Counted from the first letter of the stretch, positions 54,367 to 63,367 are shown. The stretch: 64,000 nt of DNA from Candidatus Bathyarchaeota archaeon (GCA_003164295.1 PLTA01000060.1:76555-140554); one strand, 5' to 3'. Made by a program: numbers and translations. The notes: a model not told the origin generated them from the sequence alone.

Positions 54367-54780
54367 TTACTTTTTATCTAAGAGATCCTGATTTGCACCC
54401 TTCAGAATGGCGGCCTGCTGTTTCTTCAAAGCAAGTTCTTTACCAGCCTCATCCTGATCAAGAAAACGCACACCCAACTTTATCAAACTAGGCGGATACT
54501 TATTTTCCTTATCAAGCTTACGAAGCAACTCACAAATAATGCCGTTAGCAACCTCGCCAATCACAATGTCTTTCAAATACGCCTTGCCCTTGTCAGCATC
54601 CCAGGTAAAACCAACACTGCCATTATCATTCACCGATTTTTTGCCATCAATCTGCGACAGCTCAGAATCAAGAATCTCCAGTTGCTCATGCAAATCATAG
54701 ATAACCGTCATACTAGCCCGGTTTGCTTCAGTTGGTAGTGCATTTCTCAATGAAATCCGATCGTTAATATTTAACTTCAT
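54367..54780 (-). CDS. Virion-module protein, unknown
   Basis: ATG 54780 gives 137 aa (KLNINDRISLRNALPTEANRASM) and is supported by GGAGGTGA directly upstream. The frame start at 54828 is unlikely. The protein is soluble, with a helical N-terminal half (TVIYDLHEQLEILDSELSQIDGK), a beta part and a Lys/Gln-rich tail. It is encoded between the fibre-side genes and the holin-like gene and may be a chaperone or minor virion protein. No family was recognised. Confidence 0.65.
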   Translation of the reverse strand: MKLNINDRISLRNALPTEANRASMTVIYDLHEQLEILDSELSQIDGKKSVNDNGSVGFTWDADKGKAYLKDIVIGEVANGIICELLRKLDKENKYPPSLIKLGVRFLDQDEAGKELALKKQQAAILKGANQDLLDKK

Positions 54781-54848
54781 ACATTCACCTCCTCTCCGAA
54801 AGAAAACTAAAACTTTATTCTTAATCAAAAAAATAAAAACTTAAGATG

Positions 54849-55118
54849 TTATGATGTTACAGCTGGTGCTGTCGTTGTTGGAGGAGTAGCCACAACAGAT
54901 TGTGATGCTGTTATTGCTGAAGTTATCGCATCGGCTGTTAATGTGACATTAAAAACGGTTGCTAATTTCTGTATCATAGTTGGAAAATCTTCACCTATCA
55001 CTTTTACGGGCGCAACAAACTGCATTGGAGTCGTATTTACTTGCTGAATTGTAATAATGAAACCCCCATCAGAAGTCGGCTCAATACTTACATTAGGTAA
55101 CGTTTGTGTCTCTGTCAT
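54849..55118 (-). CDS. Virion-module small protein
   Basis: This 89-aa protein begins directly after the tail-fibre stop (TAA then ATG), so it shares its message and Shine-Dalgarno sequence. Polar and beta-rich (NVSIEPTSDGGFIITIQQVNTTPM), it has a Thr/Val/Ala-rich C-terminus (ASQSVVATPPTTTAPAVTS). It is soluble, without signal or membrane segment. Position suggests a fibre-assembly or virion accessory protein; there is no family hit by eye. Confidence 0.65.
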   Translation of the reverse strand: MTETQTLPNVSIEPTSDGGFIITIQQVNTTPMQFVAPVKVIGEDFPTMIQKLATVFNVTLTADAITSAITASQSVVATPPTTTAPAVTS

Positions 55119-57320
55119 TTAATCACCACCTTTCAACTTAGTTTGTAATTCAGTTAATTCACGCCTAAGATTTTTGATTTCAACAAGCAAAGGAATAACA
55201 AGTCTATCATAATGCACAGCTTCTGGTTTGCCATTTTCTAAATATACTAATTCGGGTGCGACAGCCAACACTTCTTCAGCTATTAAACCCATTTCACCTT
55301 TGCTACTTTTGTTTTTACGATCAAAACGCGAAGGCTTAAGATTATATATCCACTCACAATTAATCAATTCACGGATATTTTCTTTGTATTTGATGCTTGA
55401 CGAAACATAACCTATTTGACCGCTACCAGATATGACCACTGCATGAGCTGATGTAACTGCCGGAATACTAAGCAAATAAATGCCATTACCAGTACTTCCT
55501 GAAAAGACAGCCCCGTACCAAGGATAACTACCATTTCCTAATTGATAGCTGGAACCATTTGGCACCAGACTTGATGAAACATAACCTGAAATAGCAAAAT
55601 TCCCAGAATTATCAAGTGTCATCAAATTTACAGTTTGAGCTATGTTCTGCCAAGAATAACCCCCAGTAGCAGCGGAATTAAGCTGAAAAACCCCCACATG
55701 AAAAGTAGGCGTTAATGGATAAAGAGTCACAGCGCCATAACCATTCATCGTCAAAGAACCATTGATAGCGACAGAGCCACCCATAGTAATTGTTGAAAAA
55801 CCAGCGATGGGGTTAATGTACGCGGTAAAGACGGCTCCACAATCTAACGCACCAAGCCAATAAGTGGTTCCATTCCAAGAATATGAAACATTATAGCTTT
55901 GATAGTCATGTTGACATAAAAGCCCTAAAGTGTCCTTGTTAACCCAAACCAGCCAGCAATAATCATTATTTGTTGCGTAAGGGCTAAAGGCGACAGTTCC
56001 ACCGACTCCGATGGAGCTAGCAAAAGACGCTGTCCCGTAAACTCCAAGTGTGCCTGCGACTGTTAAATTGCCTGATGAATCTAAACTTGCTCTTGTACTC
56101 CCACCTTCAGCGGCAAAGATAACACTTGACCCACCAATATGAATAGGTTTACCGTCAGCCCATGTAAACAAACCTAAATAATCTTCACTTACAGAATACT
56201 TGATAAATGCGTTTGATGGTCCACTTGAAGGATTGGGACCTAATGATATTTGATTATTTCCTGTGTTACTAATTGTGACATTACCCGCAACCGTCATGTT
56301 GCCTGATCCATCATCTAAAGTGCTATTTCTTGTATAAAATGCGCCACTTGAGCGGCTGATGTGGCACCATGAACCCAAAAAGGAACCTGCATCTGAGTAA
56401 GCCCAAATGTTGAAGTCTGAGCCTGAATTGCTGCCTGACTCCGCAGTTAACAAACCTAATTGCCAACGTGCTGTGCTGCTTGTTTGAAGCCCCCAATGTG
56501 GATTACCTCCTGATGATGTTCCAATGTTAGTGGTTAACTTAGTGGTGATTGTTCCGCCGTTCCAAGCAGCAGGTGAATAAGAAGTCCAAACAGGCAGACC
56601 TGAGGAATTAACTTGCATAAATTGGCCCGAGGAACCAGGTTGTCCTGCTTCATCGTATAATTTGGCTCCAGAACCAAATTTCAAAGCCCCAGCAAAAGCT
56701 ACGGAGTAGTCATCGTTGAATTGTGTTCCAACAACCGTGACATAATGCGTTGTTCCAATCGGGTTTACGTATTGACAATACACTGCACCCAGATCTAATG
56801 CTCCAAAGTATGCGGTATAATTTGAAACGGTCGCGCCTGTTCTTGGGTCTTTATTGCATAGATACGCAAACGGGCTTGAACTATCAGCTATGAGCGAGAG
56901 AACATGATTATTTGACCACACCAAATTGACAGCAGTTGAAGAATATGAGAATTGTATTCCGCCTGCAACTTCTATAGCATTTGGGATGTATAAGTCGCCT
57001 GAAGTTGCTACTCCATTTACTGAAGCTCGCGTGCCTATGCCATTATCACTGTACATCGTCGAAGTCCAGTAATTTAGGTTTGAACTTGTGTGTCCCAAAA
57101 ATATGAAGTTGCTTGCTGTAACTGAACCAAACGTCGGGGTAGCTGAGACATGCAGATCTTGATCATAAATTGAGTCTGGACCAGTAACGAGATGGGTTGA
57201 GGCGTGCGCTGAAGGCGTAAATGTTGCAGGAATAGAAGTTATTTGTGACCAAGAAACTCCAAAACTGCCAAGATATGTTTGGAGGTTTCTTACTTGAGTG
57301 ACATCTACAAGATAGGGCAT
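55119..57320 (-). CDS. Tail fibre with S74 self-cleaving chaperone
   Basis: This 733-aa virion protein ends in a peptidase S74 intramolecular chaperone domain (residues ~641-733). The pattern S-SIKYKENI matches the S-x4-K dyad of that family (Ser641, Lys646), followed by EMGLIAEEVLAVAPELVY and a coiled C-terminus (EIKNLRRELTELQTKLK). The N-terminal part (HASTHLVTGPDSIYDQDL) is like tail collar or fibre bases. The middle consists of repeated beta turns with DSSGNLTVAGTLGVYG-type units. It should trimerise, self-cleave and bind host surface structures. Confidence 0.9.
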   Translation of the reverse strand: MPYLVDVTQVRNLQTYLGSFGVSWSQITSIPATFTPSAHASTHLVTGPDSIYDQDLHVSATPTFGSVTASNFIFLGHTSSNLNYWTSTMYSDNGIGTRASVNGVATSGDLYIPNAIEVAGGIQFSYSSTAVNLVWSNNHVLSLIADSSSPFAYLCNKDPRTGATVSNYTAYFGALDLGAVYCQYVNPIGTTHYVTVVGTQFNDDYSVAFAGALKFGSGAKLYDEAGQPGSSGQFMQVNSSGLPVWTSYSPAAWNGGTITTKLTTNIGTSSGGNPHWGLQTSSTARWQLGLLTAESGSNSGSDFNIWAYSDAGSFLGSWCHISRSSGAFYTRNSTLDDGSGNMTVAGNVTISNTGNNQISLGPNPSSGPSNAFIKYSVSEDYLGLFTWADGKPIHIGGSSVIFAAEGGSTRASLDSSGNLTVAGTLGVYGTASFASSIGVGGTVAFSPYATNNDYCWLVWVNKDTLGLLCQHDYQSYNVSYSWNGTTYWLGALDCGAVFTAYINPIAGFSTITMGGSVAINGSLTMNGYGAVTLYPLTPTFHVGVFQLNSAATGGYSWQNIAQTVNLMTLDNSGNFAISGYVSSSLVPNGSSYQLGNGSYPWYGAVFSGSTGNGIYLLSIPAVTSAHAVVISGSGQIGYVSSSIKYKENIRELINCEWIYNLKPSRFDRKNKSSKGEMGLIAEEVLAVAPELVYLENGKPEAVHYDRLVIPLLVEIKNLRRELTELQTKLKGGD

Positions 57321-57332
57321 TGTCTTTTTCTC

Positions 57333-59402
57333 CTATGATGTTGGGTTGAAGAGCTGATACGTATTTTCTAAGGCTTGAACTCGATCATGCAGTTGCCTTG
57401 CTACGCCGACGTCACCATGGGCGCTGTACGTCCACTGTTCCATATCAAGCTGCATAGATTTAGGAACAAGCGACAAATCAACAACATGACTAAAACCGCT
57501 GCCTTCCACATTTCGCTCGATCGTATGGGTAATCTCTATCATACGGTAACTTTCTACACCGTTCAAACTAATGTTTTTACCTGGATACCAATTCCAAGCT
57601 CCATTCACTAACCCGGCCCGTCCATCACAACGTAAAGAAACCGTTGAGAGAGGGGTCATTCGTTGATTGCAAACAGTTTCAGCATAATTCATCAGATCAG
57701 TTTGGTAATTGATGTTTGTGCGGGTAACAGTTAATTGTCTTTGACCGTATGGACTGGGGCTGAAATATCTTAGGCAAATGGGGCAAACTCCAAGCCCTGA
57801 ATGGATGCCATCTGTGGAAACTGCATTATAATTATTGAAGCCGCTATGATCGGCAGTAGCTACCACCTGGACTTGTGGATAAACAAGATTATCAAACAAA
57901 ATATAGTCTATTCGAGTAACATGGATCCCTGGGCCAGAGGGCAGTGCGCCTGATTCGCCACCGCTTAAAAAAGTAATGTTGACGATTTTCCAGTTGAAAC
58001 CGGTGTTTCCTGTTGCAGTGCTAAAGTGATCTAGAACCCATTTGTCATGTCCTTGATCGCCAAGAGGCGGGGTAGGTCCATGATTGCCACTCCACTCATA
58101 GATTTGTGCTTCTGAGGTTAAATTGTAGCCGACATTGCACTCAAAAACTAACCATTTGTTGAAGCGGTAGTTGCCGCCCCATTGATAATGAATTATGTTT
58201 CCTAAATTATCTGTTAGAGATATGGAAGGCGTGATAAATTTGGGATCACTCAAAGTCCAGGTTTGATCTTGATTTTCAGGAGTCCCAGCGCTGTTATGTA
58301 CAAATATGCTGAATTTTATAGTTGCTAAGCTAACTTGGTTAAAGGGTAGATACCAATGGAATAATCCGGGAAAATTCATGCCCCACATAATCGATTGATT
58401 AGTATCATCCAAAGTCGTTTTAGCAGTAATTTTTAATACTGATGCGCCTGCTTGGGGAAGCTGCCAAATATCTGTCGAAACGTAATCGATTATTGATGCA
58501 GCATTTGTTGCAGCAAACCAGTACTGTGCAGTTCCCCAGTCTGTCCAACTATCATTAACATCAATGCCTCCATATGCGATTATGACGTTGCGTAGTTCTC
58601 TGCCATTGACAGGTTGAACATGGACGGGTCCTATTATGTTGTTTTGGGCTGTGTTATTTATGAAGCTCCAGGCTGAACCATTGTAAGAGTAGAACCCAGG
58701 AATATAGGAGCCCTCTTGCTGTTTTAAAATAAACTGTTGATTAGTGCTTGGTGAACTTGGGAAAGTTGGGCCATCTGGAACATCATAAAGGTTTATGCCA
58801 CTTGAAACTGTACCAACAGGAAACATTAGCCAGTTTTTATTTAAATCTACGTAGCCATCATAGTTTGCGAGATTTAAGAGGCGCCTTATGTTGTCGCTGA
58901 TTAATGTTCTGCCTTGGCTATCCCAAAAAACAGATATTGTAGTGTCAGGCACAAGGACTGTCCCAATTATTTCTGTATAATTAGTTAATGCGCCTGAAAC
59001 GGGGGGAGACTGGCCAAAAGTTAGCAGGTTATAGATGATGCTGTTTATATGGTTTGAATCTGAACCCCAGACAGTTTTGTTTTGCAGATCCTGCCCAAAA
59101 TCACGCCCCTGCAATTGCACTACTTGTACACTTTTTGATTTTTGATCTTGAGTTTGAATAAAATCGGGAATATCAAGGTAACCATTAAAGAAAGGATATT
59201 GGGAGCCGCCAAAATCGGGGGCTAAACTGATGTTATTTACTGCGTTGACTGGAAACTGACTTGATATTAAGCTGCCATCATTATTGTTTAGTAATAAGGT
59301 AAAGTTTCCTATTCCTTCCGTGGCTTTTCTTGTTATGATTGCTTTCTGAATTCTACTAGAAACATCAGTACCGTTAACAGTAGCTGTTATAAGATTGGTC
59401 AA
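57333..59402 (-). CDS. Tail hub/baseplate-like protein
   Basis: This 689-aa protein opens with TATVNGTDVSSRIQKAIITRKATEGIGNFTLLLNN, which fits phage tail hub (gpP/gp27-like) N-terminal barrels. It continues with YPFFNGYLDIPDFIQTQ, VVQLQGRDFGQDL and a carbohydrate-binding-like central region (beta-sandwich, 290-470). Late segments (CPICLRYFSPSPYGQRQLTVTRTNINYQTDLMNYAETVC) are typical of the hub C-terminal domain. It overlaps the upstream gene by four bases. The role in connecting tail and fibre is inferred from position and pattern. Confidence 0.75.
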   Translation of the reverse strand: MTNLITATVNGTDVSSRIQKAIITRKATEGIGNFTLLLNNNDGSLISSQFPVNAVNNISLAPDFGGSQYPFFNGYLDIPDFIQTQDQKSKSVQVVQLQGRDFGQDLQNKTVWGSDSNHINSIIYNLLTFGQSPPVSGALTNYTEIIGTVLVPDTTISVFWDSQGRTLISDNIRRLLNLANYDGYVDLNKNWLMFPVGTVSSGINLYDVPDGPTFPSSPSTNQQFILKQQEGSYIPGFYSYNGSAWSFINNTAQNNIIGPVHVQPVNGRELRNVIIAYGGIDVNDSWTDWGTAQYWFAATNAASIIDYVSTDIWQLPQAGASVLKITAKTTLDDTNQSIMWGMNFPGLFHWYLPFNQVSLATIKFSIFVHNSAGTPENQDQTWTLSDPKFITPSISLTDNLGNIIHYQWGGNYRFNKWLVFECNVGYNLTSEAQIYEWSGNHGPTPPLGDQGHDKWVLDHFSTATGNTGFNWKIVNITFLSGGESGALPSGPGIHVTRIDYILFDNLVYPQVQVVATADHSGFNNYNAVSTDGIHSGLGVCPICLRYFSPSPYGQRQLTVTRTNINYQTDLMNYAETVCNQRMTPLSTVSLRCDGRAGLVNGAWNWYPGKNISLNGVESYRMIEITHTIERNVEGSGFSHVVDLSLVPKSMQLDMEQWTYSAHGDVGVARQLHDRVQALENTYQLFNPTS

Positions 59403-60262
59403 GCTGGAATGATTCCCCTGTAAACGTTAAGGTATGCGTTGGCGCGTTCTTTGTTGAATTGTGTTTCAGTTTTTACTTGCTGTGTTTTCATGTAGTTGTC
59501 AAACCACACTTTGAGCACTTTTTCAAGGTCAGGCAAAACCATAAGGAACGCCAAAGGCGGAAGAGCACCCGCAAAAGATGCTGCACCACCAAGCAAGCCA
59601 GCTTCATTCATAGCTCCAATGCCTTCACGCATCCCCACACGTGCCAAGGCTTGTGGAGAACGAAAAGCCTGCAGCTCCCTAATTCTTCGAGGACTAAAAG
59701 CTCTAGCCGGAGCCAATTGAGTCCCATTTTCTAGAGGCGCCTTCGGAGTTAACTTCAATTCGCCATCGCTGGTAAAATTAAATTCTGTCTGACGGGACTT
59801 AATTAAAACTTTATTCGGATCATTTGCCTTCATCGCTGCAACCGCAGCGGCTTCTGCATCCTGCTTCCGACTCATAGCCTGAAGCTCATTCAAAAGAGAA
59901 TTATTATCCTCTTCCCTAAACGCTAATTTATGATTGCGAATAGCCCGCATCTTATCTCTAACATCATCACTCATCAAATCATCATCCAAGACAAAACCGC
60001 TAACAGGAAAAAGCCCACAACGGCAGTGCTTATGTTTATGGACCTCAATTACGCCCTCACAGTTAACAGTTGCATCGGGAAAAAACAGCGGTATCTCTGA
60101 GAGCTTAAAAATATTGAAGTCCCAGGGCAAACAATCAGGGCAAACGGAAGTTACACACCAATCACAAATTCGATATTCGTAAGTAGGCTCTTCATGTGGC
60201 ATATCTTCTGAAGCAGCAAAGTAATCATTTATTTTATCAGAAGAAACACCGTCAAAACCCAA
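59399..60262 (-). CDS. Virion protein with Cys-rich N-terminus
   Basis: This 287-aa protein has a zinc-like cluster at residues 32-82 (CDWCVTSVCPDCLPW; HKHKHCRCGLFP), a long charged helical middle (DDVRDKMRAIRNHKLAFREEDNN), a small hydrophobic stretch (GLLGGAASFAGALPPLAFLMVL), and a helical C-terminus. It is encoded between the tail tube-like and hub genes, where a tape measure would be expected. At 287 aa it is too short for a long tail, so it may be an adaptor or a very short tape measure. Confidence 0.6.
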   Translation of the reverse strand: MGFDGVSSDKINDYFAASEDMPHEEPTYEYRICDWCVTSVCPDCLPWDFNIFKLSEIPLFFPDATVNCEGVIEVHKHKHCRCGLFPVSGFVLDDDLMSDDVRDKMRAIRNHKLAFREEDNNSLLNELQAMSRKQDAEAAAVAAMKANDPNKVLIKSRQTEFNFTSDGELKLTPKAPLENGTQLAPARAFSPRRIRELQAFRSPQALARVGMREGIGAMNEAGLLGGAASFAGALPPLAFLMVLPDLEKVLKVWFDNYMKTQQVKTETQFNKERANAYLNVYRGIIPA

Positions 60263-60288
60263 GAAAATCAGCCTCTAAAAGGAAACAA

Positions 60289-60753
60289 TTAAGCAGAAGG
60301 CGTAACACTATCGCATTTGAAACTATAAATTGTCACAACTTCCTTGCCAGTTGCGTCGATTGTCATCGTTGCTTTGCCAGGCGTAGTGTTAACACATGTG
60401 AATGTTACTGTGGATCCGTCTGCTGCTTTAGCTGAAACAACAAAATAAGGAATTGTAACAGGATCGCCTCCAGGAATCTTATAAGGTCCCCAAGTCGGCG
60501 TAGTACCATCAGCCGCCAAAAGAGGCTTAAATAATGTGCTTGTCATTTGCAAAGTCATTTTTACATATTGATGCCCTGGATTGTAGCCTTGAGGCGTTGT
60601 TGAATTGATTACCATTGCAGGTGTAGAACCTTCACCATCGTCGCCAATAACCTCATCATAAGTAAACGCTTTCATCCCAGAAGAAACAGTAGTACAATTT
60701 GCGGCAGAAGCACCAATCTTAGCAACCACACCCGTAGTATAAATCATGACCAA
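60289..60753 (-). CDS. Tail tube-like protein
   Basis: This 154-aa protein is beta-rich (YTTGVVAKIGASAANCTTVSSGMKAFTYDEVIGDDGEGSTPAM, HQYVKMTLQMTSTLFKPLL, VTIPYFVVSAKAADGSTVTFT). Its size and position, after the tail-terminator-like gene and before the hub, match a tail tube (major tail) protein. Starts at TTG 60753 or ATG 60747 are both possible. GGAGGTGA lies 6-12 bases upstream. Function is inferred from gene order and fold type. Confidence 0.65.
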   Translation of the reverse strand: MVMIYTTGVVAKIGASAANCTTVSSGMKAFTYDEVIGDDGEGSTPAMVINSTTPQGYNPGHQYVKMTLQMTSTLFKPLLAADGTTPTWGPYKIPGGDPVTIPYFVVSAKAADGSTVTFTCVNTTPGKATMTIDATGKEVVTIYSFKCDSVTPSA

Positions 60754-60769
60754 ATTTATTCACCTCCAA

Positions 60770-61201
60770 CTATGTTCCTTCAGGATACTGAAGAGTAACT
60801 ATAACATCACGACTGCTATACTGAGACACATCAAATGCGCCGCTAAGTCTCAAAGCAGAAATCTTCAAATTCCCATTAATGAGACTACTGAAATTTGTTG
60901 CTAAAATCGCTCGAACCGCCACAAAAACAGTGTTGCGCAAAGCCTGATTTGCTGATAAATTAGCTTGACCCCTAACCATCACTTTTACCTCCACAATCTC
61001 ATCAGTCACAACACTAGATTCAGAACTTCGACCGCTGGAACCGCCAACCTCAAAACAAGCAACTATTACATTATTGGGACTCGCACTATTAGCCCAGGTT
61101 GCAGTGGTTGTGCGATCAGTAGGCCAATCAATCGCCGCCGCAAGAGGAGAAGTTAATACCCATTGAGCTTGAAGAAAATTGCTCAAAGCAACAGCAGACA
61201 T
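60770..61201 (-). CDS. Tail terminator-like protein
   Basis: This 143-aa protein has the alpha-beta arrangement expected for a tail completion/terminator protein. An N-terminal helix with SNFLQAQWVLTSPLAAAIDWPTDR is followed by strands with NNVIVACFEVGG, and by VTDEIVEVKVMVRGQANLSANQALRNTVFVAVRAIL. Its ATG overlaps the upstream stop (TAATG). Gene order (connector, terminator, tube) is the same as in many siphoviruses. No motif is diagnostic. Confidence 0.6.
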   Translation of the reverse strand: MSAVALSNFLQAQWVLTSPLAAAIDWPTDRTTTATWANSASPNNVIVACFEVGGSSGRSSESSVVTDEIVEVKVMVRGQANLSANQALRNTVFVAVRAILATNFSSLINGNLKISALRLSGAFDVSQYSSRDVIVTLQYPEGT

Positions 61202-61668
61202 TATGGATGGAGCTCCAGACCACTATTATGAGGAATATGCCGGGTAGAATTAGCAGCCAAAGCAACAGAGCTTACATTTCCTAAATTGGCAATAACGCTT
61301 TGCCGATACGCATCGATCGCCGTTTTAATCGCATACGCATAAGGACCCGCACGTGCCACATGCATATCTCCCAGCGAATAATCATAAGCCCCAACTAAAC
61401 TGCCGCCGACAACAGTCACTAGAATGCCTAAACAAGCAATATCTAAAGCAGCTAACTCAGCCGAGACCTCACGTGGATCCGATGAGCCAGGACCTGTCAA
61501 AGAAGGCACAAGACTGTAAACGTATTTATTGGCGTGATCAACCTGCGCCTGAACAGAAGCCGCAGAAATCTTTAGGCCATAAACCGTATAGTTATTGCTA
61601 GAGTCTGGACCTGTTGCATTCAGGTGACTAACAAGGTCAGAAATTGAAGTAAATTCAGGTACAGACAT
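61201..61668 (-). CDS. Head-tail connector-like protein
   Basis: This 155-aa mostly helical protein (EFTSISDLVSHLNATGPDSSN; QAQVDHANKYVYSLVPSLTG; ELAALDIACLGILVTVVGGSLVGAYDY; YAIKTAIDAYRQSVIANLGNV) is encoded just downstream of the capsid genes. It is similar in layout to gp6/gp15-type adaptors. It overlaps the terminator-like gene through TAATG. Assignment rests on order, size and helix pattern. Confidence 0.6.
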   Translation of the reverse strand: MSVPEFTSISDLVSHLNATGPDSSNNYTVYGLKISAASVQAQVDHANKYVYSLVPSLTGPGSSDPREVSAELAALDIACLGILVTVVGGSLVGAYDYSLGDMHVARAGPYAYAIKTAIDAYRQSVIANLGNVSSVALAANSTRHIPHNSGLELHP

Positions 61669-61831
61669 TTCAAAGCCTCATAAATTATTCTGAATTAAAG
61701 GAAAAGGCAAATTAGTTTTAAGTTAGCAGAAAATCTTGAAAAACATAATCATTGAAGATTAGTAAAGAAACTTTTACCAATTTTAGTTAATAGACGTTTA
61801 AGAATAACCTTTTATCGCCCTTAGTTTCCTA

Positions 61832-62383
61832 ATGTTGATTATGGCTAGTATCGGTAAGTTTCTGGCGTTCATGTTTGCATTTTTGATTCTCGCTTCTTTA
61901 GTTATACTGCCAACTATGAGCGTTAAAGCAGATTCAACAAGCCCAGTGGAATCAGATATAGAAAATGCATCAGGGTCCGGGTCAAATACGATATTTGTTA
62001 ATCAGCCTCTGCAACTTATAGACGTTGCAAGTGGTGGAACACCACCTTACACTTATCAATGGTATCTCAACGGTACCCAAGTTCCTGATGCAATGTCCCA
62101 AAACTTTACATTCATCGAAGCTTCTGACGGATTATATTTTGTTGCATGTGAAGTAACTGATTCTTTAGGAAATAATGGCGGCGGCGTAAGCGAGTTACCC
62201 CTGTTCATAACTGTTACTAACCCCTCACCTTCTGCATCACCAATTTTTTCGCTCTCACCAACTCCTACCGTTCCAGAGTTTTCATGGTGGGTAATTTTAC
62301 CTTTTTTCCTTTCGATGATATCTATTGCAATCGCGCTCCTTCTAAAGAAATCGAGAAATTTTTCTATTAGCCGCCTTGTCTGA
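61832..62383 (+). CDS. Anchored Ig/PKD-like protein inserted in virion module
   Basis: This 183-aa secreted protein is encoded against the direction of all other virion-module genes. A signal peptide (FLAFMFAFLILASLVILPTMSVKA) is followed by one Ig/PKD-like domain (PLQLIDVASGGTPPYTYQWYLNGTQVPD; DGLYFVACEVTDSLGNNGG), a Ser/Pro linker, and a C-terminal anchor TVPEFSWWVILPFFLSMISIAIALLL with a basic tail. The anchor resembles those in the 44-50 kb genes. It behaves like a moron: own orientation, own leader, between connector and capsid genes. Confidence 0.78.
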   Translation: MLIMASIGKFLAFMFAFLILASLVILPTMSVKADSTSPVESDIENASGSGSNTIFVNQPLQLIDVASGGTPPYTYQWYLNGTQVPDAMSQNFTFIEASDGLYFVACEVTDSLGNNGGGVSELPLFITVTNPSPSASPIFSLSPTPTVPEFSWWVILPFFLSMISIAIALLLKKSRNFSISRLV

Positions 62384-62393
62384 TTTATTCTTT

Positions 62394-62444
62394 GCTCGCT
62401 TCTCCAAACCGTAACGCTATAGCGAGCCAGCGTTTTGAATTTGG
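62394..62444 (-). ncRNA. 51-nt pseudoknot element, copy 2
   Basis: Helices on the plus strand are GCTCGC (62394-62399) with GCGAGC (62422-62427); CCAAA (62404-62408) with TTTGG (62440-62444); and AACGCT (62413-62418) with AGCGTT (62429-62434). The order is identical to copy 1, as are all linker lengths, and the TTCT linker (AGAA on the minus strand) is identical. Compared with copy 1, 37 of 51 bases match. Four base pairs change on both sides and one mismatch is repaired. It lies right after the capsid-gene stop and a T-rich run, so it should be in that gene's 3' end. Confidence 0.72.
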
Positions 62445-62470
62445 CCAGAAAAAGAAAAAAAGAAATTAGT

Positions 62471-63367
62471 TTAGCTTGTTAAGCAACCTGTGATCTTAGC
62501 GACGCATTCACCGTTTGTAACTATAGGTGCGTACCGCGTTGTTAGCAATGGCTTCACGATTTCTTTGCTCTTGATCAAGTCTACATCAGTTGTTAGAGGT
62601 CTTCTAACTAAGAAGTAGCCAAGAGGAGCATATGCCGCTGAGAGGTTTTTGCCTGTGCTTATACAGTAGACTGTGCCTGCTGGGATTACATTGGACCAAC
62701 AAAGTTCCCATTCGCCCAGCATCTGCATCGGCTGCTGAGTAATTGGGCTAGTAACTTCACGTAGCAAGCTGTAGTTTGGCAGGTTCTTGATGTCGCGTTT
62801 CTGAACTGGGTTGCAAAGGATTGTATCCATTTGGAAATCTGCTTTGTTGATTAGAGCCTCTGCATTGTTGAAGTCTTCCATACCTGGTGTTGAAGCTTTC
62901 GTGAATTCTGTGCCTGTGACAGTAATTGTTTTGCCTGTGCAAGCGTTGGAGTTGGCTGCTGGGCATGCTGCATCTATTACGCCTATGCAGTCAGTTTCAA
63001 TTTGGAAGGCTAAGCGTCTTGCGAGTCTTTTGAGTTGCTGATTGACAACTGGTAGGTCCACGTCTTCAACGATTTCTTTGGGAATTTCGACTCCTTCACC
63101 GCGTTTGTATGGGCTAACAACTGCGTAGCTTAATGGTGTGTAGTCTACTGGTACTGCTGAGCCTGGAGCTATTTCGCTTATGCCAACGCTTCGGGATCCT
63201 GCTTCTTTTACGTAGGTTTTTGTTCTTCCGTGTTTGAGAACGTCATCGACCAATAGCCGTTTTACAACGAGATTTGGCATGGTGAGTTCGAGCAATTGTT
63301 GATGTAGTTCAGGATACTGAATAGCGCCTGTATCTACCCATGTTAGGGCATCTTCATTAAATGACAT
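62471..63367 (-). CDS. HK97-fold major capsid protein
   Basis: This 298-aa protein has the pattern of HK97-type capsid proteins of archaeal tailed viruses. An N-terminal helix (YPELHQQLLELTMPNL) is followed by RTKTYVKEAGSRSVGISEIAPGSAVPVD (E-loop-like), SYAVVSPYKRGEGVEIPKEIVEDVDLPVVNQQLKRLARRLAFQIETDCIGVID (spine helix and P-domain), FNNAEALINKADFQMDTILCNPVQKRDIKNL, and a C-terminal strand-rich A-domain. It is downstream of a decoration-type gene. The message probably continues into the pseudoknot element. Confidence 0.9.
   Translation of the reverse strand: MSFNEDALTWVDTGAIQYPELHQQLLELTMPNLVVKRLLVDDVLKHGRTKTYVKEAGSRSVGISEIAPGSAVPVDYTPLSYAVVSPYKRGEGVEIPKEIVEDVDLPVVNQQLKRLARRLAFQIETDCIGVIDAACPAANSNACTGKTITVTGTEFTKASTPGMEDFNNAEALINKADFQMDTILCNPVQKRDIKNLPNYSLLREVTSPITQQPMQMLGEWELCWSNVIPAGTVYCISTGKNLSAAYAPLGYFLVRRPLTTDVDLIKSKEIVKPLLTTRYAPIVTNGECVAKITGCLTS

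Noticed and set aside
59496..59720. Plus-strand frames within the tail genes
   Set aside because: They are opposite tightly packed leftward genes with strong ribosome-binding sites and have no content of their own.
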